NCBI RefSeq assembly: GCF_000327385.1
Contig: NW_008707025.1
Coordinates: 634,782-698,781 of the forward strand
Direction of reading: 5' to 3'
Origin: Lottia gigantea
Taxonomy: Eukaryota; Mollusca; Gastropoda; Lottiidae
DNA: 64,000 nucleotides
The notes below the pieces were generated by a model. That model was given only the letters and a program-made list of their open reading frames with translations. It was not told where the DNA came from and did not search any database. Positions within the stretch are counted from its first letter, which is position 1. Every line of letters begins with the position of its first letter. Below are positions 44,310-56,014 of the stretch, in pieces. A program made the translations under genes and the position numbers.

Positions 44310-45440
44310 AAAGATGCTTATAAGGCAACTTCTGTCCTAATACAAATATATACACGAATATTTTAATGGCTTGACATTGTAAAGATGTTAGGATTTTGGT
44401 AAGACAACTTCTGTCCTAATACCAATATATACACGAAGTTTTTAATAGCTTGACATTGTAAAGATGTTAGGATTTTGGTAAGACAACTTCTGTCCTTATA
44501 CCCATATATACACAAAGCTTTTAATAGCTTGTCATTGTAAAGATGTTAGGATTTTGGTAAGGCAACTTCTGTCCTAATACCAATATATACACGAGGTTTT
44601 TAATAGCTTGACATTGTAAAGATGTTAGGATTTTGGTAAGGCATCTTCTGTCCTAATACCAATATATACACGAGGTTTTTAATAGCTTGACATTGTAAAG
44701 ATATTAGGATTTTGGTAAGGCAACTTCTGTCCTAATACCAATATATACACGAAGTTTTAATAGCTTGACATTGTAAAGATGTTAGGATTTTGGTAAGGCA
44801 ACTTCTGTCCTAATACCAATATATACACGAAGTTTTTAATAGCTTGACATTGTAAAGATGTTAGGATTTTGGTAAGGCAACTTCTGTCCTAATACCAATA
44901 TATACACGAAGTTTTTAATAGCTTGACAGTGTAAAGATGTTAGGATTTTGGTAAGGCAACTTCTGTCCTAATACCAATATATAGACGAAGTTTTAAATAG
45001 CTTGACATTGTAAAGATGTTAGGATTTTGGTAAGGCAACTTCTGTCCTAATACCAATATATACACGAAGTTTTTAATAGCTTGACATTGTAAAGATGTTA
45101 GGATTTTGGTAAGGTAACTTCTGTCCTAATACCAATAATATACACGAAGTTTTTAATAGCTTGACATTGTAAAGATGTTAGGATTTTGGTAAGGCAACTT
45201 CTGTCCTAATACCAATATATACACGAAGTTTTTAATAGCTTGACATTGTAAAGATGTTAGGATTTTGGTAAGGTAACTTCTGTCCTAATACCAATAATAT
45301 ACACGAAGTTTTTAATAGCTTGACATTGTAAAGATGTTAGGATTTTGGTAAGGCAACTTCTGTCATAATACCAATATATACAGGAAGTTTTTAATAGCTT
45401 GACATTGTAAAGATGTTTGGATCTTGGAACAAGCAATTCT
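44310..45440. repeat. 79-bp satellite array, about 14 copies
   Basis: A highly homogeneous head-to-tail array with a 79-bp period (units at 44381, 44460 and 44539). Each unit contains 'aaagatgttaggattttgg', 'aacttctgtcctaatacc' and 'tatatacacgaag'. TTAGGA and TCCTAA form a short inverted repeat in each unit. There are no unique spacers, so it is not a CRISPR-like array. Confidence 0.95.
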
Positions 45441-45805
45441 GTCCTAATACCTATATACTAATAAAAATATTTTGAATAATGAGATGGAACATCCTGTGGG
45501 AACCCCATCAGTTTTTTGACCCGCATTTTCAAAGTAAAACTGTGTGAATATCATCATATACATTGTCCTTTACTACCCTGTATATAGGATAACATGATTA
45601 CGTCTTTAGTCATACAATGAATATTATTTCCTTTTACCCGAATAATATTCATATGACTATAATTATGACTTTACTCATAATCAATGAGTTAATGAAACTT
45701 AAAGTTGCATTCTCACTTCTCACTTCAAAATCTTGATTAAGAGGCATCTGTATCAGAAAAAATCGTATGCAATCTTGTTACTGAATGTTTTTCGACAAAA
45801 TAGGT

Positions 45806-45930
45806 TTGTAAAAGAGATTGTTAAATATGCATGTGTATCGGGGACAGTGATAGCATCAATGCGCAGCATTCCATTTTGCAATCAGACGTCTATGGTTCCT
45901 AAAAAATAAGTGTTTGAAGCAGTCTGACTT
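45806..45930. mobile_element. CRE-family MITE, left arm only
   Basis: It starts 'gagattgttaaatatg' and includes 'cagacgtctatggttcct' and 'aaataagtgtttga'. The right arm is missing. Confidence 0.6.
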
Positions 45931-46083
45931 TCAATAAATTTTTCGCTACCAGTCTTTTATCCAACTCTTCGTTACAGCTATGTTATAAATATTTCATAAT
46001 ATACCCTTAAAACGGCACACACGACCACTTATAATTATTCAGATCAAGAGATATTTTTACTCAAATAATGCAATTTAATTTAC

Positions 46084-46175
46084 CTCCTAGTTTGCACACA
46101 GTGTCAGCAAAATTCAAATTTATAGGATAAAGATGTAATTCAAATCCATTCAAGCAGTCTGGACAATCATAAGAT
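46084..46175 (-). CDS. Isolated cysteine-rich exon
   Basis: A 92-nt minus-strand exon with a strong acceptor (a long T run then cag) and donor (GGAG|GTAAAT). Only one frame is open: SYDCPDCLNGFELHLYPIN followed by LNFADTVCKLG, entering in phase 2 and leaving in phase 1. Its C..C.NG...C spacing loosely resembles the membrane-distal part of the neighbouring receptor (CYECNGGEFETLEE). It might be a paralogue's exon or a remnant. A TNFR-type cysteine repeat is another possibility. No partner exon was found within several kilobases. Confidence 0.35.
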
Positions 46176-46792
46176 CTGAAAAAAAACAAAACGCGAGCCG
46201 TCATTAATATTATGTAGTCCTAGACGATTAAACTTTACTTAGTTTCCAAACTATATGTATGAAAGTGTGCAATGAAGGAAATTTGCAAGTGATATGTATG
46301 CATTTCGGAGCATGTAATCGGCGATTTCGAGTTAAATTTGTATGAAGGTATAGCTGGGGGTGGCAGTTCTAAGTTTCAAAATTTTCGAAGTTTTATTTCT
46401 CATAATGGGAGCTCCAATTTTAATATGATGATGACTGTTCATTTAAAATGTCGTCCCCACCCTTTAAACAGCTTTCAATCCATATGGTGTCAATTCTAAC
46501 AGAGTTTAACTTATATATATATACAAATTATAAAAAATTCCTTCCTTTTTGGAGGGTAGCACGTGATTAAAGACAATACGCCTACATCAAACAAATTATT
46601 CGGCCAGTAAAAACGGTGAAAGTAAAATTAACCCTCTGTCTAAATCAGTCACTATATATAACTCTATATAGACCCGACTTGAGTTACATAGTTTAAATTT
46701 ATCTAGATCGTTAGTGGTTGTTATCCAAATTTAAACGTTTTCATGAAATATTTCATAGTTTTACTCTTAGCTGTGGATTACAATCTCACACC

Positions 46793-46825
46793 ATGAGTGG
46801 AGTAGTTGGAAATACCGTTAATGTG
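46793..46825 (+). CDS. Candidate first coding exon A (MSGVVGNTVNV)
   Basis: ATG in good context (cacc ATG A) opens 11 codons, ending GTG|GTAAGA, a phase-0 donor. The frame continues upstream to another ATG at 46718, so the start is uncertain. It is one of four plus-strand candidates (with 52781, 56015 and 61250) whose donors are all phase 0. No downstream exon is recognisable in the window. The short length makes chance hard to exclude. Confidence 0.3.
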
Positions 46826-47192
46826 GTAAGAATATTTCATTTTATTTTCAAAATTATTATAGAACTCGAGACTTTTAAACAATCTGCTCACACAAAAAGA
46901 GCGCGAAATACTTACCATACGCTTTGCACATTTTATTTGAAATAATGTAATTATTGATGTAAACGCCTTCTGTTGATATATTCTTCAGAAACATTAACTG
47001 TCTTCCCTATATAGGTCTATTATTGAAATATATAATATAAAGTACATGTATACACATTTTACTTGATTGAAAATCTTTGGAAATGTAAATATTCTAAATG
47101 TATTACATGTTTATCACAAAATTTAAATGAAGGAGCTACTTCCCTACTTGCACTGCTTACGACGAATAAAGTAACCAGCTTAAAGACAAACG

Positions 47193-47211
47193 CCCCCCCC
47201 CCCCCCCCCCC
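47193..47211. repeat. Poly-C run (19 nt)
   Basis: An uninterrupted run of 19 C in otherwise AT-rich sequence. Length may vary between alleles or reads. Confidence 0.9.
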
Positions 47212-48272
47212 TTTTAATCTACTAAGGGATTGAGGGCAATTAAACTGGACGCCCGAATTGAAAATTGACAAGTGATACAGGCAGCTGAATTCAAGATCTT
47301 TTTGAGAAAGTGCCGAGTTATCAATTACAGTATATCATGGACAATCACCCCGATTCGATTCCGTCCAGTAAACTTTTTTTTATAAGATATAGTTTAATTC
47401 TGCTTAGCCTAATTAGTACTTACTAAATACCTGAATAATAGTATACTATACTACTTATCTACAGGATTAGTACATACTTGTTTTAGTTCAGTTTTATATG
47501 TATTATAACATTGTTTATATTGGATCAACAGTCGTAAATAATCAATTTTTGTCATTTTGTGATAAGAACCTTTGTTTGGTATTAAAATTAGAATTTTTGG
47601 GTCACTTTTCGCAGCAAATTTCGAAATTGAAGCTTGATTGATTTTCACCAAAGATTTATGATATAAATGATAAAAAATATATTTTTGAAGAATTATATAT
47701 ATTATAAAAAAAACTTAATGAGACATTCCGCTTTTTTGTAAATAGTTTTCATTATCAAAAACGTCGTACATTTTACCTGAAAATATTTTTAAAGTATGCT
47801 ATTTATATCTTTGTATCTTCTTCATCAAACTGAATTTGTTTTGAAAGGATTAATTAAAAGCGGAGAGTACTAATTGTTAATTAAGCAGTTTAGCACAGTT
47901 GTGGTGTTTGGCTTTATAATGGGTGGATATTATTATTTGAAACCTTTAGAATATGTAGATGATGTATTTCTCTACAGTTTATTTAACTCAAATCTGTACA
48001 GTAGTTTTCAAACAGCTTCCAAAAAACATAACAAACTTTAAAAGTATTTTTTTTATATATATATTTGGCTTAAAAAAAATAATGGCTGGATCTTTTGAGT
48101 TTAAACTTTCAAATACGTTAAATGGCACATTTCTCTAGAAAAAAAAAACAACAAATTTTCAACCTACAAAAAAGTGGAATGTCCCTTTAAGCCTAAACTG
48201 TTTCGAGAACGTATCAAAAATTTTAAATATTGATCTTAAACTAAAGTCATTTAGTTGTTTCAATGGACCCTC

Positions 48273-48575
48273 TAAAGGGATTGTAAAGAAGTTTTCTTAT
48301 TTTTTTTATTTTTGTATCTACGACACTGATAAGATCAATTTGCACCATTCGAATTTTCAATCAGACGTATCTGGTTCCTGCAATTCTACTTAAACTTAGT
48401 GTTTGATGACGTCACTAATATGCTTTATCATAGAAGACCTTCGCGATTAGTGACGTCATCAAACACTTAATTTTAGAAGAACTGCAGGAACAAGAGACGT
48501 CTGATTGAATATTGGAATGGTGCTATCGAGTCCCCGATACACATAAAAAAAAGAACACCTCTTACAATCCTTTTA
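48273..48575. mobile_element. CRE-bearing palindromic MITE, best copy
   Basis: About 300 bp with two long inverted arms. The left arm has AGGGATTG at its end, then 'tttgcaccattcgaatt', 'cctgcaattctacttaaac' and 'gtttgatgacgtcactaat'. The right arm is the reverse complement ('attagtgacgtcatcaaac', 'actgcaggaac', 'attggaatggtgc'), ending 'cctcttacaatcct'. Intact CRE palindromes TGACGTCA occur at 48407-48414 and 48451-48458. No ORF. At least ten copies or half-copies lie in the window. Confidence 0.85.
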
Positions 48576-50509
48576 TACTGACGGAATTCACTCTATGATT
48601 TGATTGTCAACTTTAATAATATTATGTACGTATTTTGGATAAGTAATTTCATTGAGCTTTCTTATATTAAACATTTGAATAAATTGCGCATTTTGTAAAG
48701 TTTAATATTTATGTAAAATATTTAAACTGGGAATACCGGATGACGTGACAGGAATTAATTTCTTCTAAACATTAAATAAAACGTGTAAATAACATACCTA
48801 CCAATATATTATTATTAAGTACATTGTCATCGTATGTAAACATTACTCCAGTTTGTTTAAATCAACAACACTTACCACACTGAATGAATAATGTACATGT
48901 TAATTTCTAATAAAGATTAACAGATAGTGGCTCAACTGCCATAGGAATGGTTGAACCAAGTGGTCCAAGTCCACGGGTCACCTACCCATAAACAAACTGC
49001 TAAAAAATTTCCCATGGTAAACTTAAGTTCATGGGCCATTCTCATCGAGTTGGGTCACTGATGACAGGTGAGGGACGTAGGACATTATATTGCCCTGTAG
49101 GAGTCATCTGGTAACAACAACACTGGTTATTGAGAGGGATGCATTGTAAAAAGTATAACAAAGAATATACTTGATTAGCCCAATTTGTCGTGTTTGTGTG
49201 AATCTGATTTATTCAGGTTATGACGTGATATTTGTCCAGTTGAGAATGTGTCAATATGATAAGAGTGATATTAAACTAGTGTAATATGGTGGTATAGCGG
49301 AATTCAATACGGTCATTACTACTATTTACTTATAATTTACATTTTAACACCTTCTAGTTACAAGATAATCATCTTATGGAAGTTTTGTATAAATCGTTTG
49401 GTATATTATTTACATACATGCCGATGAATCTGCTCTTCCCGGGGTATTCTTCAGACTATTGGCTTGAAGCTATCAAATCTACATGATCATTATATTTCAT
49501 TAGCAACTACTTACGCGGTTATCAAACTGTTGCTAGAAGAACATGTATTGGAGCTGCATTAGAATCAGTAGGCCTACAGTTGCGGTTGACTTAACCACTC
49601 TGCGATTGGGCTCGTCAACTCCTTTCGAAGAATCACATAGCTTACTTTTTTTATCTGGTGGATTGTAGCAAAAGGGTTTTCTTGACAAAAAGTTACTTAA
49701 TGAAAAACAATCGTGAAGTTGCAAACATCAAAATTAATAGAAAGTGTATTATGCCCTTTCAGCAATGCTATTTCTTTATAAATTACAATAAAAATATATC
49801 AACTGTTTCAACCGATGAAGGGCATCTTTTTCCCGTTTCATTTTGTAAAATACTGGGATAAATTGTAGTCTGAAATTTGTCTCTGTTCATCCGTTAATAT
49901 TCTTCAGAACATCCACATCAAGTTATCGCCCTTGACATAATCGAAATATAAATCTACCATTAGACATTTCAAATATTAATTAGGCAGGCATTTTTTTCAA
50001 AAAGCTGGGCATTTATGATAAAGTATAATGTTTAATAACGGCAATCCCATTTTTTTTTTAAAATGATTGTCAAAAATGTTTACATAACTATGCCCTTGTA
50101 ACCTTTATAACAAAATTTGAAAAGAAACTTCTTAAGACGTGATGAGGACATTTTGTTGGTAACAAGGAATGTTGAACGAAAATAAAAGGTTAAAGTTCAT
50201 ACTGTTTTGGACAACAATAGAATAAGGTGATAAAAAGATTTAAAATGTTTACTATAGGTAATCCAGTTTGTTTCAAAAATACATCTTGTTTTCTTTGAAT
50301 TATAATGTAACGGTCAGCTATACGAAGTCTTACGAAAACAAAAAATACGCCTTGAAATTTTCTTACAAAGAAGATGGATATTTGTCTTATGAAAGGCGTA
50401 AGGACACTTGGTTAAGGAGTATAACAGCTAATATAGCTCGATTTTGCTATTCACAACATCCTTTATATGCCACTGGTGGTATCTGAGAGATTGAAATAAA
50501 TAGCAGAAA
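48576..50509. other. No gene seen; AT-rich with a possible SINE-like patch
   Basis: About 48925-49090 contains 'agtggctcaactgcc' and 'caagtccacgggtcac', reminiscent of a degraded tRNA-derived head, but not placed with confidence. The remaining sequence shows only chance ORFs. Confidence 0.4.
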
Positions 50510-50760
50510 TAAGTCGTGCTGGGTGTACCGTCAGCCAGTGGCGTTAGCCTCACAAGACTGGGAGTACAAGTAGAGAGCAGACTATCTCATTGGGGGACAA
50601 CACTGTCTAGGCTGAATTCAAAATGCGACAACTTTATGGAGACCTCTCATAGAGCGTATGAGAAGGTTTTTCCTCCAAGATAATTTCCGATAAATTGAAT
50701 TGATTTGATGCATTTTGACACATTTATTTTATAAACAATATTTAATTAATACATTAAAGG
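50510..50760. repeat. Dispersed repeat, shared with 2740-3110
   Basis: It shares 'agcagactatctcattggg', 'ggctgaattcaaaatg' and 'ctctcatagagcgtatgag' with the copy at 2740-3110. Unclassified. Confidence 0.55.
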
Positions 50761-51462
50761 GATTGGGGAACAGGTTTATGCCTATATAACCCCTCTCCAT
50801 TCTGACACATATTTTAGGGCAAAAATTATATTTTTCAAATTTGTTCAAATTAAAGTAGGGGTACAATTTGCGCCACCAAATAAGTTCTATCCTCTGACGT
50901 AAATAAATAAACAACAGAATGGCTTTACCACTAACACATATAGGTTGTCTATTGTTCATAAATACATGAAAAAAACACACAAAGACTTGCCCGTCCTTGA
51001 AAAATCAAGTCTTTTTCAGCAACAAGTTAGAGTGTTTGAGCTACTCAAGGTAGAGGCTGTTGATAAAAAGTTGAAGTGGAAAGAAAATTTAAGTCTACTA
51101 TGAGGATAATCCTTTTTTTTTCATACGGATCAACAGACTCGCAATATCAGATTAAATTTATCTTGCTTCTTGAAACATGAAGGTTAGTCGTTGTTTGGTG
51201 TCTTATGGCACTCAATGACTTAATCAAATCATACTAAAGGTTTGCTATACAATTACATGTGGATTGCAATACTCTCTTAACCAAACTCTCAACGTTGTAT
51301 TTTTGTCTTATTTGTTAACCTCAGGAGCTTCACGAGCTGACGGAGAACGATTTCAATTATCCGTATCACTTCAGAATATCCACTGACGCAACAATATCGA
51401 TGACAATATACCATTAAATGTGAAGATACTGTGACGATGGTACGTGTCAAAACTAAGTTTTT

Positions 51463-51580
51463 GATAATTGTGGAATTGCAGGAACCTCAGACCTCTGATA
51501 GAAATTGGAATGGGTCAAGTTGATGCTATCAGATAAAAATACAAAATTTAGAAAACCTCTTTAAAATTTATTGAAGGTAT
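51463..51580. mobile_element. CRE-family MITE, right arm only
   Basis: 'gtggaattgcaggaacctc', 'gaaattggaatggg' and 'gttgatgctatcagat', ending 'aacctctttaaaattta'. The left arm is absent. Confidence 0.65.
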
Positions 51581-52780
51581 CTTGATTCGGGAAGGTGACA
51601 TAACGACTGACTAGCACAACCCTGGTTAATCATGATGCTCATTAGGTTACTTTTAATTCAAAGTATTACAATATTCTCTGGGTTTGCTGGGAAGCCTAAT
51701 ACCACGTGGCACAAACGTTTTAACAAATAATTTCTGCTGCTAAATATTTCTGCTGCGAGAAAGCTTTACAGGAGTTCTTAATAATCATGAGAAGTAAAAT
51801 ACTGTATTGAGTTGTTTCCCTTGAACTGTAAGAGTAGTTTATTGTTCTTGAAATCTCTGGTGGGATACACAAAAAAAGGTAATGGTATCTCTCATTGTAC
51901 ATGGGCACAGATCACGGTGGGGACACATAGATCGATCTCCACCACTTTTATCAAGAATTAACTCTTGAAATGCAGGTTTTTCCGGTGACCGAATTTCAAA
52001 ATTTTCTGGGAAAGATCCCTAAACCCTGCACCGGAGGGCCTTCGTCGAACATCTGGTTCCCGCTAACTTCATCAGTAGATCTGCGCACCTGTCATTGTGT
52101 GCCGTAAGCAGAACAGGACAAACTCCCTTTTTGTTACACGCATATGACTCAGAGGTTCTGCGTTTGACAATCTTTTGGTAAATGATTTAAATACGATTTA
52201 GATATCAGTGAGTTATTAAGTATCTATTTGAGCTACTTTTTTGACACTAAATGGAATGGCTGTCCGAATTTTAAAACGTACATTACACAATCGCTACTTT
52301 TTTTTTTCTTGTAAATTTTAGTATATGTATTACGTGAGTATTACACAATCGCTACTTTGGTAGTATAAAAAGAAAGTTAGGCACACCACAATAACCAATA
52401 GCCTATATATATATAGAGGAATTTTCATTGCAAAGCAAGATATTTTTTCAAGATTATTATTGTTAGTCACTTGTTTTGACAGAATACAGAATTTATTTTT
52501 ACATTGAAATTGCTAAACCATCATCCTTCAATAGTATATTCGCTAATTAAAAGAAAGTTATATTAGATTTAAGTAAGAGATAGACTCAGTAGACTGGTTT
52601 TAATGATATTTTGTCCCGGGTCAAATAACTCAGTAGCCACGAATAGCTGGTGTCTAGAGTAGTTGTAAATACTGAGTGATATCAAATCACTACTGGAAAT
52701 AGTTAAAATACTTGTTGTTATACGAGAATAAAACACAAGGATGTGAAAGTTGAGTCGTCAGAGGAAAGTAGAGATTAAAT

Positions 52781-52789
52781 ATGGCCACC
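52781..52789 (+). CDS. Candidate first coding exon B (MAT)
   Basis: ATG GCC ACC followed directly by GTAAGT, in good start context (A at -3, G at +4). Phase 0. Three codons only, so support rests on the context, the consensus donor, and agreement in strand and phase with candidates A, C and D. A possible short exon follows at about 52826-52863 (after ttcttag, before gtaagt) but it ends in another phase and may be chance. Confidence 0.3.
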
Positions 52790-52845
52790 GTAAGTAGTTT
52801 TTACATCATTATTTCTTATTTCTTAGGTTACACATTCGTTGTCAT

Positions 52846-53950
52846 TTGGTTTATCGATTCAATTGTAAGTGTATACCAGTGACGATAATCCTAGAGACCA
52901 CAAGCAGTAAGTCTTGGAACAGTACAGTTGGTAATACAAATCATAAAAAAACCTACTGTCTCGGACCTTTATCGTTAATTCGGTTTACCGAGTTTGAATA
53001 TCAACATGAATACAATACTGATAGTCTTAGAATGGTGATGAACTTTGATAACAAAATTAATTCAGTAACTTTAAATCGAAGAGAAAAAAACAGATATTTT
53101 CAACCAAAAAACACCCCGAATTTTGCTAAAAAATCTTCAATTTTGATGGACTTGGAACCTCGAAGGTGAATTAAGGGTGACGTAAAAGTTGCTGATCTGA
53201 GAATGATTGAAGTCGAAATCAGCTATCAGTTTATTTCCAAACAAACTGATGGTGGAATCTCATACTTCGCTGGTATGTCCGTTTTGACCGATTTGATTAT
53301 TGATAACAATATAGTGTAACGCCCTGAAAGTGATCGGTGATACCTGTATATTGTTTATAAATATGCCAAGTCGTCAATGTTTTGAACTGATTTGATTACA
53401 TGTACTCGAATATACATGTTGTTGTTGAACTAATGATAGTAGTATGTTGTAGGAGTGGTTTGATAGCAGGCAGATAACAAACTGTACTGTCAATGACTGG
53501 ACACTTAAAGATAGGTTTCCTTATTTTTTAATGTAAAATTAAGCAAATTGGTTCTAACGAATTATCATGTATTCTTAATCATATCATTATATTCTTCTTG
53601 CATGTAATTAAGAGTTTTAACCAATCATAAATATCATGAATGTACAGTTTGGAGAAACTAAAAAAAAAGAAATATTTTTTACCTTTCTTGATCGGTCACT
53701 CATTGCAATTCTGCTGGTAATTTCATCTAATTTAGCTAATTATGAGTTAATTATGGACATGTGAGACAAACTGGTATTTTTCATTAGAGCACCTCTTCTT
53801 CCTATTCATCTAAGTATTAGCATTTTCATTTTCATAAATGAAAATAACCCATCTATAAACTCCTATAGTAGACATACACTTTAAATGACATTTTTGCTGT
53901 AATGTAGGCTGTAAATGTACACATACGAAAAAAGGCTAGACAATTGTTTT
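52846..53950. other. No gene supported
   Basis: A 107-codon plus-strand frame (52846-53169) is open, but it has no family resemblance, start context or splice sites that I can defend. The rest is AT-rich and featureless. Confidence 0.35.
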
Positions 53951-53954
53951 GTTC

Positions 53955-54220
53955 CTATGTGGCTCAGTTAGTTTGAAGCTTACTCACTAACCAGGGTCTA
54001 GGGTTCAATCCCAGTATAGGTCTAGATAATTCCTTAAGGTCTTTCAACCTGGTTCCCCTTATCAGTGATGCAGGTCAAATGGGTTGACAAGGAAAAAGCG
54101 TTCAGTGGTACGGATGTGGCATTAAACCAAGGTCAGCGCACACTGCATGGTGTTTTCCCTTCTTTATTAGCACAGTTACGGGTTGAAAAGGTGGACGTAA
54201 AACTCCATTTCTTTTCATCC
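53955..54220 (+). mobile_element. Complete tRNA-derived SINE
   Basis: The head has A box 'tggctcagttagt' (53960-53972) and B box 'gggttcaatccc' (54001-54012), as in an RNA polymerase III promoter. A central domain follows ('gtctttcaacctggttcc', 'cagtgatgcaggtcaaat'), then 'gcgcacactgcatggtg' and the 3' end 'gtggacgtaaaactcc' with a T/C-rich tail. Other copies or fragments are at 872, 1593, 15279, 28565, 43835, 55360 and 62918. Confidence 0.85.
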
Positions 54221-54433
54221 TTTTAAAAAATCAGAAGTATATGTTCTCAGTGACCTAGATCATATGAAATTCGTTAATTATGATTGAGTGTTTGGTTTAA
54301 TCAATTTAACCTACCAGTATAGTCAGTATCTAATAGATAGTTATGAAAAATAATCTACCTAATTCAATTACCATTATTAATTATTACTGGGTTGACTTTG
54401 AAAATAATAATTATTTTTCGTATTGCTCCTTAT

Positions 54434-54779
54434 TGCGGGCACACGAGCGGTCTCGGTCGGAATTTTTTGTCGCCGATTAGAGTCTTGAGTAAAATCTCGC
54501 CCGTGCCCGTGCTTCCACGACAAGATTATCGCGTTCCCAGCAGGATTTATAATATCAAACAAGTTTGATAATTGTCTCCGATGGTTTCATTGTCTGCAAA
54601 TCTTTCAATAAGATTCATTTTACTTTCAATTGCATGCTCCATAGGTGATTATGGCCATGATGGAAAACGACCGACTGGAGATTTTTATCCCCTCGTGTAC
54701 CCGTGCCAGTCGGCGGAACTCCTGACCAAGCTCTAGTCGGCAACAAAACTCTCCGACTAAGACCGCTCGAGTGCCCACA
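54434..54779. mobile_element. MITE with ~45-bp terminal inverted repeats
   Basis: The left end 'tgcgggcacacgagcggtct' and the right end 'agaccgctcgagtgcccaca' are inverted copies. The match extends inward through 'gtcggaattttttgtcg' and 'cggcaacaaaactctccgac'. It is about 346 bp and GC-richer than its surroundings. The two minus-strand ORFs inside are not credible genes. Superfamily undetermined. Confidence 0.85.
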
Positions 54780-55359
54780 GCTTTATAGTGTTGTCCTGGC
54801 AAATTTTTTTCCTCGTTGCGCATTGTTTGGAGTTATTTTTTTATGAAGGGATCTTTTGATCGTGCAGTTACAACAATTAGTTCAGTTATGACTCGGCTTC
54901 GGTGGGTACCATTTGTACTATTCCGTATTTTTCATATACTCTATACAATATATATATCTATCTATACAAAATATGTCCGAATGTGCTGATATACCGCTCA
55001 CATCATCTTCAAATTGAGTGCATGGAAGCAAAATTTATGAATTGGTTAATAAGTCGTTGATGATTCCAAAACACAGACTCTAAAGTGTTATTGTTGTTAC
55101 GTAACCCATTTTGAACTTGAAATGAAGTATGTAATTCTAATAGAAGGTCTAGTCTATATGTAGGTGGTATTATCATTGTCATGCATTAAAGGAATTCATG
55201 TGAAACAATATGATGAAATATGCGTCAAACATAAAAACAAATAAATCGATATTTTAAAGATGACTTTTTACATCATTGTATCACTTGGCAACTGAAAATA
55301 CCAGCACATATTGGACGCTAACCTTCAGCTTCGGGTTCACTTCCGGAAGAGGTCGAAAT

Positions 55360-55575
55360 GATACCTCAGGATTTTTCAACCTGGTTTCCTCCCGTCAACA
55401 ATGCAAGACTACGAGGAGGGCATGGGGTTTGCGTTAAGTCGTCTGGGTGGACACTAAACCGAGATTCCTTTTCCTTTAGTTTAGGTCCCTCTAGGAATCG
55501 TAAGCTAACGCTTTTGTCCTGGCGTGTCCCACATTGTATGGCATTAGTCATCATTAGTCCAAACTGGGATTAAAA
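55360..55575 (+). mobile_element. Diverged tRNA-SINE copy
   Basis: It shares 'tttttcaacctggtttcc' and the gtatggcattagtc-like block with the complete SINE. The ORFs on both strands here derive from the repeat. Confidence 0.55.
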
Positions 55576-56014
55576 ATATTTCCATCTTGCTCTATAGAGG
55601 GTAATAGAATCTTCAACATCTAGTCCTAGATCCGTTATTTTCGGCATTCATCCCTATTTATCATTAAATTGTTGCTGAAAAGCAGAACGAAAACACCATT
55701 TCATTTCATTTCATTTTCTTCTACGCCATTAGAGCATCGTATGTTATTTGTATTACGCTATGCTATTTGTGATGATATACTATGTTACAGTAGGTACAAT
55801 GTAATTATTATAATCATTTTAGTCGATATAGTCACTTTAACTTCAGTTCAATCAAAACTTTCTGGTGATTACTTCTTTCAACGCGACAATTATTGATAGT
55901 GACATGCTGTCACCATCATTTGATTTTATGTTGTTCATTCGTAAAACAGTATACACTCTGTGCCACGTTTGGCTCTAGTTGTTTTTTTAATGTCAAAATA
56001 GTGTTACGTGAAAT

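Noticed and set aside
44310-45440. CRISPR-like regular repeat array
   Set aside because: Units are contiguous 79-bp repeats without unique spacers, in an animal genome; it is a satellite.
51439-51455. ATG directly followed by GTACGT as a fifth first exon
   Set aside because: A single codon before a donor-like site is too weak to support.
52846-53169. 107-codon plus-strand frame
   Set aside because: No start context, family resemblance or splice support; length is within chance for this region.
54377-54823. Two minus-strand frames of 61 and 65 codons
   Set aside because: They lie in and across the ends of a MITE with clear terminal inverted repeats and resemble no protein.
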